From Scalesia atractyloides (taxonomy: Eukaryota > Streptophyta > Magnoliopsida > Asterales > Asteraceae), in the NCBI GenBank assembly GCA_947069175.1, contig CAMTDV010000013.1, forward strand, positions 13,311,501 through 13,375,500: a stretch of DNA of 64,000 nucleotides. Reading direction: 5' to 3'. Position 1 is the first letter of the stretch. Every line of letters starts with the position of its first letter. The notes under the pieces were generated by a model that ran no database searches, was not told the DNA's origin, and worked only from the letters and a program-made list of their open reading frames with translations. Of the stretch, positions 54,292 to 64,000 are shown in pieces. The translations under genes were made by a program, and so were the position numbers.

Positions 54292-55951
54292 AGGTCTCTC
54301 TCCCCTTTAATGGTTTAAAGGTATATAACTGATTTATTTCGCTTTTGTTTTTCAAACAAACAATTCTAAATGTAATCTCAAATATATGGCTTACTGTTTT
54401 CCTCAAGTGAAAGTTGTTTTTTAAATTGTTCAACTTAATATATGAAATTAACGTGTGTACTCACTCTAAACCCATTACAATCTATTTAAATTCAAATGGG
54501 TTTGGTGGATCGACTTTCCATGAAATCCGTCGATTTTTAAGCATCTGTTTATACATAATTAACAAAAGTACACTAAAAATTTGTTGTTGTACAGTGTTTG
54601 ATTTTAAGCATGACTTACTACTTACTAATCAGATACTATTTTGAATATAGTTTTGTAAATCCAATAAGACTTTCATTTAATATTATACCATATTGGTCTG
54701 TGGTTTGATAACTTCAAACTTGAAATGTGGCATATGTTTAACTCATGTGTTGATTATTGACGTAAAATTGAGTTATTTTAGGAAAGGGAGCAGATGACAT
54801 TTGTTTCTTGAGTTTATGTGATTATCTTCATTCTTTCATTATCTAGTAACTCACAATCTGAACTCATTTATTTTGAAATTTTATTCAATGATTTAATCAA
54901 ATGAGCGAAATATTTTTAGTTATATGTCCCATCCCGTGACTCAGAATTTCAGAGTTCTGAGTATTTGAATATGTAGAAATCATGACTTGCTCGAATTATG
55001 TTTGTACCACATGGCAGTGCCAGTTACTATTTTGTTTCTCTGTAGTCTAATACTTTAATTTTGGTATGATCTTTTAGCTTCCTTTTTAAATATCACAAGT
55101 TGATCTAAGTTAACTGACCATGGCTGGTATGATGTTGCAGAGTCAATTGTGACAGGAAGCATTTTACAAGAGTTTGTCAACATTGAGCAAAACCATAGAT
55201 TTGATTTGAAGATTATGTTGTTGACTTCTCTTTTTCTTTTTGTGGATACCAATTATTGATTAATGCATTGTTGATGGCAATTGTGGCGTTTTCAACATTC
55301 TAGTATAAAAGAACTGATTGTATTGTTGGTAATGTATCAGATTGCAGATTAACTTTTGTTGGTAAAGGTTGCTGCATCTTAGTTGTGTTTCATCTTCTTC
55401 ATGATCTTAACTGTAAAATATATTTTGTCTAGCCTGTGTTTCTTGTAGCGTGACTTGTGGTTTTAATTTTGTGTTTGTGGTTTAAATTATTGTATGAACA
55501 GTTTTGAGAACTTGAAAGATTTGCTGGTTTAGCTAATGGTTGTGCCTGCTTGCAGGGAAAAGTCGATCAAGTTTCTTCAAATGACATACAGAACATGAAA
55601 AGGTATACGATATCCCTATTAAAGATCGAACCCAATCTTTTAAACCCTTAATCGGGTTAACCTGATCGTGCATAACCTCAATTCGATTACTGAACAATAG
55701 AGATTGGGTTCAGGTTTAGTTTTGTTCTGGTTCGAGTTAATCAGAATAAATCCAGCAAGATCGGGTTTTCACCAACATAAATAAGATCTGTCTGTTAATT
55801 GTTTACTTTTTCGCTTTAATTGTTCATTCTTATTCCTTTATGCTGCCAGTGCTTGATGAAAATTAATAAACTACACAGAGACAATCTAGAAGATCAAATA
55901 TTCATAATGCCTTGTGTTGATCTGTCAATTACACATAGAAAACTGTCTCTT
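54292..55951. other. Intergenic, between the resistance relic and the SCPL gene
   Basis: Probably begins with the 3' UTR of the resistance gene. Nothing coding is recognised. 55600-55790 is a GC-richer patch with AATCGGGTTAACCTGATCG-like palindromic words. From about 55790 the sequence is homologous to 50943 onward (TTTATGCTGCCA.T..TTGATGA). Confidence 0.5.
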
Positions 55952-56701
55952 TTAGTTAAGCGTTCCATCCATCCACATCTTTAGCATCTGCAGTGAAGCC
56001 TTTGGTTGATCCATTGGAACCATATGTCCAGCATCATGCACCTGTTTTCAAAGTTGACAAAAACGGTCAGTTTTTGAAACTATGAAAGCTTTCTTTAATA
56101 AATTAACGGGGAGTTAATATTCAGTTATTCACACGCACGCACGCACACACGAACCGTAAGGAAAGTGAGTGGTCCATGGTTCTTTAACAGTCCAGCTTCT
56201 TTGCCATCTACCTAAAATGTGACAATCCTTGATGCTTCAAATTCTTTTCGACCAGACCATTTCCTGGCTGCAACCCATCTATAGTTTCCTGTATGTTCAA
56301 ACTCTATGTCCATTTCAAGCAATTCGGAAAGAAACATTATTCTATTTTATTTTTTGAAGTTCAGCATGAAACCAATCCAGTTACAGAAATAATCGTATTC
56401 TCCGACATATACAAGCATCTTAAAACCATCTTCCAAAAGCTCCGGAAGGCCAACTTCAAGGTTTCTCATGATGTCTTCCATCATTGCGTTATGCACCACA
56501 CTACTAACTGATACAAAATTTATATCCCGTGGTACCCCTAATGCTTTTTTCACTGATGCCATGTTTAACAACTCTTCGATATTGGAATTTTTATAACATA
56601 GTTGCCTCCTAATCCTAATATCATAACCCTGTCACATAACACAAAATTGTTTCGAATAGCATTGTGAATGTAAACAACACATGATTGTATCTTGATTCGG
56701 G

Positions 56702-57236
56702 TAGGCCTGTAAACAAACCGAACCGTTCGTGAACTTTTTTGGTGGGAAGTTCATTTATTTAATAAACGAATGAACATTAACACACGTTTTGTTCGTTCAC
56801 TTATGTTCGTGAATGTCCGTTTATGTTTGTTTATTTACATTTGTTTATGTTTGTCCATTTGTTTTTGTTCGTTTATGTTTGTTTCAATTTAAACATGCAA
56901 GTAGTTTTATTTATATCAATACTGAACATTATAGAAACTTTCTAACTACTTATATAAATTTAACTAATTAGAAATTGGGCTTTCTAGTAATAGAACTGCG
57001 CCTTCGAATGGAATTTATAGTAATTAATCACTAATTTATATAAAAAAAATTACTTTTTGTTCGTTTATGTTTACTAAAATATGTTTATTTGAGTTCATTT
57101 ACGTTTCTTTAATTATGTTCATATGTGTTGTTTAGTGTTTGTTGAATTATGGTCATTAACGTTCTTTGACCTGTTTGTTTAGGTTTTAAGTGAACCACGA
57201 ACATAACCACTTTCTTAATGAACGATCATGAAAAAA
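56702..57236. repeat. GTTCGTGAAC-rich repeat, SCPL intron 5
   Basis: It starts TAGGCCTGTAAACAAACCGA and consists of GTTCGTTTATGTTTGTTTA-type words. It resembles a hAT-like non-autonomous element, but only one end is recognisable. Confidence 0.55.
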
Positions 57237-57413
57237 AATGTGTCCGACTATATTACCACATTTCTTTGCTGCCTTTTCACACTCTGGCACCATCTGATAT
57301 TCTGACGTAATCTTCCCCGTTGATTAAATTATTCAGAAGAGCAAAATCAGGACAAGATTTGAACTGAATTCCTGGCTCAGTGAGTCCATTGCAAATTGCA
57401 AATCCCTATTCAT

Positions 57414-57825
57414 TTTGTTCGCGTTAGTTCGTTAAGGAGAAGAACGTGTTTGTATTTGTGTACATTTGTTAATTTTAGGTAATGAACGTAAACAAATGTT
57501 CATGAACATAAAAGAATACAAGCTAATGTTCATTGATAGTTATCAAATTATTTTATTTATCGGAATTTTGAAGTGTTTAATTAAAATTTAAAACAGTAAT
57601 AAACTATCCAACATTCCAACACAAACGACCATAAACAAACGCGTTACCGAACGTTCACGAACATAATCGAACAAGCGCGGTCTATGGTCATGTTCGTACA
57701 TTTAACTAAACAAACGGAAATTCTTGTTTGTGTTCATGCATTTATTAAACAAACGAACGCAAAAGAACTTCTCATCAAACGGTTCACGAACTGTTCGCTG
57801 AACGCTCGGTTCGTTTGCAGCCCTG
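57414..57825. repeat. GTTCGTGAAC-rich repeat, SCPL intron 4
   Basis: It ends, read in reverse, CAGGGCTGCAAACGAACCGA, the inverted counterpart of the left end at 56702. Flanking 8-mers GATTCGGG and CTGTTAGC do not match, so the two are not proven to be one element around exon 5. Confidence 0.55.
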
Positions 57826-58334
57826 CTGTTAGCAAAACTGAAAATTTCAAAAGAGATACAAAAATGTAACTTCACCTTCAAGTTTATACAAACGCCATCT
57901 TTGTTCATGTTCCCCTGGTTTATACGCGCAGCAAAAGCTGGAATGTAGCGCCCTCGGTATGATTCTCCTGTTATATAGAGGTCGCTTTTCACATATTCAG
58001 GGTGTAGCTCGAAGAACCCCTGTCGTTCATCACATGGTTTCAAAAATACATTCTTAAGTTTGCGATTTTGACCCATTTTAAGTAATTTCAATTTGCATAC
58101 CTGCAAGAGGTCATAAAGATCATCACTCACACCCTTTTCATCGTGTCGAATGTCATTTTCACGAGTACTGTAACTGAAACCAGTTCCAATAGGTTGGTCA
58201 ATGTATATGATGTTAGAAACCTGTCATACCATATGGAAATCAGATATTATTGTTACATGTCCATTCAATGTTCATACTTCATATGATATAATGTATAGAG
58301 TTGAGTACTTTAGCATAACACTATTTTTTTTTAC

Positions 58335-58562
58335 CGGCCGTGCATGCGCGGCGTGATATATTATAGACTACAATCAACCCCACTCATTTGCAAACTAAAT
58401 TTACGTCGAAACGTATAGTAACTCAAAATTATACGTCGAATGAAAACGTATTATATTTGACATGATTTGTTTCCCAACAAAATTTACGTCAAAACGTAAT
58501 CTAACCCCAAACGTCCACATAAAAATAAAACATTATATTTGACCCGACTCGTTTTCAAACAA
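58335..58562. repeat. Repeat in SCPL intron 2 with ACGTCGAAACGTA motif
   Basis: GGCCGTGCATGCGCGGCGTG is a palindromic head. It is followed by two related halves (AAATTTACGTCGAAACGTAT / AAATTTACGTCAAAACGTAA) ending TTATATTTGAC at 58453 and 58533. Similar GTGCGGGGGCTCGGTTTCG.. and AAAACGTAAAACGAAATG words occur in the array at 59877-60470, so they may belong to one family. Confidence 0.5.
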
Positions 58563-59152
58563 AATTAGTATAACATACCTTATCCCAACCGTAGTTATTC
58601 CAGACTAGGGACAAGTTCTTGGTCAAATGGAACGGACCGTTTTCTTTAAAAAGTGCTATTGCACCGCTACCACCCGGACCTCCAGTCAACCATATAACCA
58701 CAGGATCATCCTTCCTGTTTCTTGATTGAAAAAAGTAGTAAAACATCCTGCAAACAGAATTATAATATAGTTACTATTTGATTTGTTTAATTAGCAATCT
58801 CTACATATTGTGGTGATAACTATAAATACCTTGCGCCTATAGTGTGATTAATTCGAACGTATCCAGCAAGATGCACAAGATCTTGAATAGAAGCACCTGA
58901 TTCTCCAAGAACTGGAAGCCTTAAAGGTTTTTCAGCGATTCTGGAATTTGTAATGCTGACGGAATCAAACGTGTTTGGCTTATATATGTTAACATCTAGT
59001 TTTGGGTGCAGGTTTAATTCCTTAATGAATTCATATCCTGTTTCTGTATGCTGTGAAGTTGAAGCAGGATCATGCATTCGGGATGTAGCAAACGCCAAGG
59101 GCCAATGACCAATGAGGGCAAGGAGAAACATGTAACTTGCAACTGGTGCCAT

Positions 59153-59876
59153 TGTGGTTTAAGTGTTTTTTGTTTTGGTTTTGGGTATGTGTTTTAGGGA
59201 TTTATAGACAGTTTAAGTATATTGTTTTACAGAAAACGTGACGATTTTAGTATCTAACCAAAGTGATGGCATTTTGTTTATAGTTAATATTCTTGTAACG
59301 AAGGTGACATTTTCGGCACTACTAAATAGAACTTGCTGTTTTACATGTAACCCGAAAAGGGAAAAGCGTGATCCAACAAATGGTAAAATGCTAGAAATAG
59401 TCTGAAGTTTTGTTACGTGTTGCTCTCAATGAACAACTGAGTAGATCTAGTGAGAAAGTTTTGTAATTGTTCTTCTAAGTGGCTATAGTTTTCTGGCTTG
59501 AATTAATTTTTTTTTCTTTTATTATGAAGCTTAGTTTGTGTTCTGGTTTGAAGAATGTTACCAGAAAAAAAGGCCTTTCTTCTATATTTTTAAATATCTC
59601 ATTACTAAATTGACAGTTAACTTCTGTTACTGGTGACTTCCAAAAGGAGATTTGTTACTTTTGCAAGAACTAGTTTTTGAAACTTGATGCTACATGTGGC
59701 AAATTTTTGGTACGGGTCTAAGCGGGTTGGATTGTCTCATAAATTTACTTTTTAGAAAACAATTTTTTGTCACATTTTGGATTGTCTGTAAATATACTTT
59801 TTTGTTAAGAGTTTGTGTCAAATATGATTACAAAAATGTTATATTTCAAGAATAGTCTAGTTATTTAGATATAACT
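59153..59876. other. SCPL upstream region
   Basis: 5' flank of the SCPL gene. TTTATAGACAGTTTAAG at 59200-59216 could be part of the core promoter. 59237-59460 is the counterpart of 51350-51530. Nothing else is recognised. Confidence 0.5.
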
Positions 59877-60470
59877 AGTTGGATTACCCGCGCTACACGT
59901 GCGGGGGCTCGGTTTCGTGAAACTTAGATCAAAACGTAAAATGAAATGTAAATGATAAAAAGTATAGCATTGATGGTAAATAAAAAAATAAAAGATAAAC
60001 ACCAAATGACAAACCCGCTTAAGGATAAAAACACTATTCACGGTATATAAAAAAAAGAAAAGAAAAACACCAACTGTTGGATTACCCATGCTACATGTGC
60101 GGGGGCTTGGTTTCGTAAAACTTATATCAAAACGTAAAACGAAATGTAAACGATAAAAAGTATAGCATTAATGGTAAATAAAAAAATAAAAGAAAAACAA
60201 CAAATGACAAACCCACTTAAGGATAAAAACACTATTCATGGTATATACAAAAAAAAAAAAAAAAAAGAAAAACACCAACTGTTGGAATACCCACACTTCA
60301 CGTTACGGGGGCTTGGTTTCGTGAAACTTATATCAAAACGTAAAACGAAATGTAAACGATAAAAAGTATAGCATTGATGGTAAATAAAAAAATAAAAGAA
60401 AAACACCAAATGACAAACCCACTTAAGGATAAAAAACTATTCACGGCATATAAAAAAAAAACCAACTGAC
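59877..60470 (+). repeat. Three ~200-bp tandem repeats with GC-rich hairpin head
   Basis: Units start at about 59877, 60075 and 60281 with GTTGGATTACCC(G/A)(C/T)GCTACA followed by CGTGCGGGGGCTCGG or a mutated form. They continue AACGTAAAACGAAATGTAAA, GGTAAATAAAAAAATAAAAG and GACAAACCC.CTTAAGGATA. CCCGCGC/GTGCGGG can pair in unit 1 and decays in units 2-3. Such heads resemble Helitron-derived sequence in plants, but no CTRR end was placed. Confidence 0.75.
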
Positions 60471-60485
60471 AAACCATACAAAGCA

Positions 60486-60590
60486 CTATTAACCAAATTT
60501 GGTAATTGTATATATAGTAATAATAATTTGGTAATTGTATATATAGTAATCACCAAATTTGGTAATTGTATATATAGTAATAAATAATAA
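60486..60590 (+). repeat. Short tandem repeat GGTAATTGTATATATAGTAA
   Basis: Three copies of AATTTGGTAATTGTATATAT followed by AGTAAT. Two are preceded by ACCAAATTTGGT, a palindrome. Confidence 0.85.
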
Positions 60591-62860
60591 TAGTAATGAT
60601 TTATGAGGTGTTATGCATGATAACACTACTCTTTGACTACTGCTTTTTCTTATATGTTTGACCCCTTTTCTTTTACATTATTTTTAATTTTACTGTATGA
60701 CTACTGCTACCAAGAATATCTGGACTTGTTTCAAGAGCTTTGTAACGGTGGAGGGTCGGTAGAACATCAATTGAGTATCTTTACGGCCAGAGGGAGGCTC
60801 TCTACTAACCCGACTCCGACATGAGAGCAAGTATCCTCGTCAAGAGTATTGAGAGAGCAGGAGTCTAGAGAATTGCTAACCCTTTACTCGTAACTAATGG
60901 GAGAGTATTTGTAGTAAATTATCTTTGGACTTTTCTTTCGAGGTGACATTTGGTCACAGGACTGTTATTCTGTATGGTCGGATATTTTGTGTTTGTCAAG
61001 GGCTACTACTGGTATGAAGTGTAAGCTAATAATAGTTGTGTTTGTATTATCTTTGTCGGCCACCTGTCATTGTCGTGTCATGCACACCTTTTATCAAGTG
61101 TGGTGGTGTGGATATCTGGAGCTCATGGGCTGAACGAATAATACGCTTGATCTGGTATTGGTATCCTTGGGCGTGTTATCCAGAGTGGACGTGTCGGTTT
61201 AGGAGTTAGTTACCCTCCTGTGACATGTTAGAAAGTACACTAGCTGAAATTGATTTTTCTACTTTATACTAGTATTGTGATATAGTTTTAGGTTTAGTTT
61301 ATTCGTGTAACTATTATGTGTCTTTGGAAATGAGTTATTGGATTTTGGAACCATCTTTTATTTGCCTTTTCTTTGTTAATGAACCATTGTTCTTGCCAAG
61401 TTTTCTATTATATTTGGGGTAACATTCTAGCAGATTGGCAGAGTTTATTCAAGTTTGCTGTTTTATAAACTTTTGCGACTAAATTGGAATTGGACGGTTG
61501 GTCCATCTAGCTTGCTTGGGCCATATCTTGGTTTTGGTCTTTCTGCTTTTTTTTCCTTGCATGCTTAGTCCATAATTATTTATTATTTTGCACTCCTAGT
61601 CATTTTTTTCCTTGCATGCTCAGTCCATAATTATTTATTATCCTGCACTCCTAGTCAAATCACTAATGTGGTTAATTTTTTCTGGCTGATAAATAGAGTT
61701 TCATTCCTCTTACGCAATAACAATAGTAACTTTTACCCTGCATGTCCGGGGAGATTTGGGTACAACGGGTTCAGTTAGTGAAAAGTTAACCACATGTTGG
61801 CCAAAATAAAGATGGTCGCCGATGGAAGAATGACATTTATAGTTACGTAGTTGTCCTTCTTGCACTTATCACATGGAGAGACATGTTGAGTCGGCATAGA
61901 CGTAGGGCATAGGGATTGGTTAAAAAAGAAACACATTGACCCCATAAATCATCTGGCGAAGTGTTAATCCGCCAAGGCAAATTCTGATTTTTTCTAGAGT
62001 TTTGTAAGCATTTTCCTTTAACTCTTTGGACTAAGGAATGCCATGTTAGAAAGTACCAAAGTATAATTCTTTAGCCAAATAATGAAGTGGACATAAAACT
62101 TAAAGATTTGTAGTTTTTACCTTTTTCCTACCACCAACAAGAAATTTTGTTCATGGCAATAAAATTGATGACAACAATACGTGTAAAACGTAAAAAAAAA
62201 TTCAAGGTATACATAAATAAAATAGAAAGAAGAAACTAGAAAATGACAAATATACAAAAACATTTGATTAAATAAATTGTTCTTCGTGATTAATGACTTC
62301 TAAATTCGTTCACAGCTGTTATTTTCTCTTACAGCATCATTTTATCTGTGTAAATTGTTTTTTATAAGTTCTTTGAGTTTAAGTCCATTTAAAGTTTTAG
62401 AAAAATTGTTTACGCTTATGTGTCATATTATTATCTTTTAAAAGTTTATTTTATTTAAAAATATGAAAGATATATTTTTTAACTAATTGATCGATGTAGA
62501 TATTTAATTGGTATTAAATAATACGAATCGAGTTTACATAAATTAAAACCTTAGTCATTATATAATATGATATAATTTTATTTTAATGATTGATAACCTA
62601 ATAAAAACATTGTTAAAATTTATTGCTTATTAAATTTTTTATAGTCTAAATTTTGGTTATTAATATTTATACCTAATAAATTAGTAACTCACAATGCCAT
62701 GTGTTGGTGTTTTACGAGCGCAATGAAAATTTTTATTTTCTAATTTCATCCATAATGGTTACATTTAAAACATAAAAAAATTAAAAGTTAATTAAGATCA
62801 TTTCCAAACTCAAATCGTTCTTAATTTCTTTTCCTTTGTTACAAATATACGACATAAAAA

Positions 62861-62864
<4 letters not shown>
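60591..62864. other. Intergenic, unassigned
   Basis: 60700-61220 is GC-balanced and could hold a non-coding transcript, but no ORF, splice pattern or family supports a gene. 61551-61657 is a ~53-bp tandem duplication. The remainder is AT-rich. Confidence 0.4.
61551..61657 (+). repeat. ~53-bp tandem duplication
   Basis: Two copies of TTTTTTCCTTGCATGCT.AGT followed by CCATAATTATTTATTAT and TGCACTCCTAGTCA. Confidence 0.85.

Positions 62865-62947
<83 letters not shown>
62865..62947. repeat. (TA)n microsatellite
   Basis: About 83 bp of TA repeats with one TAATATA interruption. Confidence 0.95.
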
Positions 62948-62949
<2 letters not shown>

Positions 62950-63712
62950 ATTAGGATCATTTGTGAAAAACTTTTTGAGAATGAACTGAGTGAACTAATA
63001 TAACTTTTGATTATTTTTTAGATTAAAAGGGTAAGATTGATATTAGTCAAGTATTTTAATTAAAATCCCTTACTTTTCTGATATCTCAACTTTCTCTCTC
63101 TTATTTTTAAGTATTTCTATATTATTTTAATTATAAGAGATTAAATGGCTAATTTTTATTTTTAAATAAACTCTTATGTTCTTTTTAAAATGAAATATTA
63201 AACCTAATTAAATTATATTTTTTTTACATATGTGCATACAGGTCAGTATATATAAGACTTATACACTTGTGTATAATTACATCTTGCTCCCACAGGTCGG
63301 TGTAAACCAGATTAATACACATGTATATTATTCAAGTACATGTGTGTATAAACTAACAACTGTGTGTCTTGTATAAATTGATAGTTAGCGAGACTGTATA
63401 CATGTGTATAAACTAACATCTGTGTATCTTGTATAAACTAATACTATCGAGACGGTACACATGTGTATACATTAACAACTGTGTATGTTGTATATACGGA
63501 AACTAACAAGATTTTAGAAATTTTGATTATATTGTTTAATAAATGAAATTTACAAAAAATGCAAATACCCTTCTATCAATTAATTTAAAGGGAAGTTACA
63601 ACATTATAATTACAATCTTGCCATTGTTTAAAAATCTCTAGATGATATAATCTAATGGCTCACATTAGTTCACACAGTTCACTCTCAACCTAGTGTTTAC
63701 TCTAGAACCCTA

Positions 63713-63713
<1 letters not shown>
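62948..63713. repeat. Dispersed repeat bounded by TA microsatellites
   Basis: Begins GGATTAGGATCATTTGTG and ends TACTCTAGAACCCTACC, both against (TA)n. TAGGATTAGG and, reversed, GGTAGGGTTCTAGA are weakly alike. It carries a diverged tandem motif ACATGTGTATAAACTAACAA..TGTGT.TCTTGTATAAA (63330-63500). This looks like a common plant MITE inserted at TA-rich sites. No target duplication can be defined inside (TA)n. Confidence 0.5.
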
Positions 63714-63805
<92 letters not shown>

Positions 63806-63806
63806 A
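63714..63806. repeat. (TA)n-(GA)n compound microsatellite
   Basis: About 75 bp of TA repeats with GTATGTATA interruptions, followed by about 16 bp of AG repeats. Confidence 0.95.
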
Positions 63807-64000
63807 TGTTCATTTGAGAAGAAATTTAATATGAAAAGAAAAAGAAGAAAGGACATAATGGTAGGCCATTAAATAGTTTATAACTCCTCTTATTAATTAT
63901 GTTATCTTTAATTAATAAAGCTAAAATATTTTATCCTACACATTTTCAAAATTTATCCTACATATGTCTTACACTTATCGGAATTTACCCCACACACATG
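63807..64000. other. Right edge, unassigned
   Basis: AT-rich with ATTTATCCTACA / AATTTACCCCACACA repeats near the end. Perhaps another non-autonomous repeat continuing beyond the window. Confidence 0.3.

Larger units (their letters stand above)
55952..59152 (-). pseudogene. Serine carboxypeptidase-like gene (SCPL), eight exons, two lesions
   Basis: Exons (minus): 59152-58830, 58747-58579, 58220-58101, 58019-57877, 57405-57257, 56628-56373, 56288-56155, 56041-55952, with GT-AG introns. The start gives a signal peptide (MAPVASYMFLLALIGHWPLA), then AGYVRINH, DDPVVIWLTGGPGG, YIDQPIGTGFSYS, ITGESYRGRYIPA (catalytic Ser), LVYVGEYDYFCNW (catalytic Asp) and VHDAGHMVPMDQP (catalytic His). This is the order of the SCPL47-49-like secreted/vacuolar S10 peptidases. 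Lesions: a frameshift in exon 5 after EDYVRIS, and CAG to TAG after SRIVTF in exon 7. Also odd: GGPGGSGAI instead of GGPGCSS and ESYRGR instead of ESYAGH. Exon 1 is normal, so decay is recent. A GTTCGTGAAC-rich repeat flanks exon 5 on both sides. Confidence 0.88.

Overview
The window is nuclear DNA of a flowering plant. The evidence is spliced genes with GT-AG introns, an R2R3-MYB gene, a plant-type tRNA-Phe(GAA), a CNL resistance-gene relic, and several nested Ty1/copia and Ty3/gypsy retrotransposons. The CNL relic and the gag proteins look most like those of Asteraceae (lettuce/Tanacetum/sunflower group), which I infer by recall and could not search. Real host genes are few; transposon layers and AT-rich intergenic DNA fill most of the window.

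Layout. 349-16577: a decayed Ty1/copia element (TSD GTTGC), split inside its reverse transcriptase by a young Ty3/gypsy-type element (5491-15131, TSD CCTTA). The inserted element has 2.6-kb LTRs, an initiator-Met-type PBS, one intact gag gene (8916-10103), no pol, and an internal array of repeated hairpins: a gag-only, TR-GAG-like non-autonomous element. 21706-27120: a solo LTR of the same family on the minus strand (TSD ACACC), itself split by a second solo LTR on the plus strand (22424-25105, TSD CCAAA). 28236-29981: a complete three-exon R2R3-MYB gene (minus). 31258-32381: Mutator-like fold-back element. 34191-34730: intron-containing fragment of a shaggy-like (GSK3) kinase gene. 35785-36097: hAT MITE with a perfect 8-bp TSD. 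About 40110-46040: a 5'-truncated copia element (minus) split by an unrelated solo LTR (42494-43823, TSD TCACT). 46370-48073: degenerate PIF/Harbinger element. 49811-49883: tRNA-Phe (minus). 49993-50942: a two-exon gene for a small zinc-ribbon/OB-fold-like protein. 50943-54291: remnant of a serine carboxypeptidase-like (SCPL) gene copy fused to a CNL resistance pseudogene. 55952-59152: eight-exon SCPL gene (minus) carrying a frameshift and a stop. 59877-64000: tandem repeats, AT microsatellites and non-autonomous repeats.

The most unusual feature is the LTR family present in four copies (5491-8134, 12515-15131, 21706-27120 interrupted, 22424-25105). Each LTR carries an array of tRNA-like modules. 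One is antisense near the LTR start, with box A, box B and an oligo-T terminator. Downstream of the TATA box are three or four sense-oriented modules repeated every ~170 bp. The D-arm region of these is a long near-perfect hairpin, followed by a box B and oligo-T. I know of Cassandra elements carrying 5S rRNA in their LTRs, but I do not know of a described family with a tandem tRNA-like Pol III array in the LTR. Together with the gag-only body and the repeated hairpins, this is the best candidate here for an undescribed system.

Limits: homologies are recognised by eye. Exon borders come from GT/AG and reading frame. Nothing was aligned or searched computationally.
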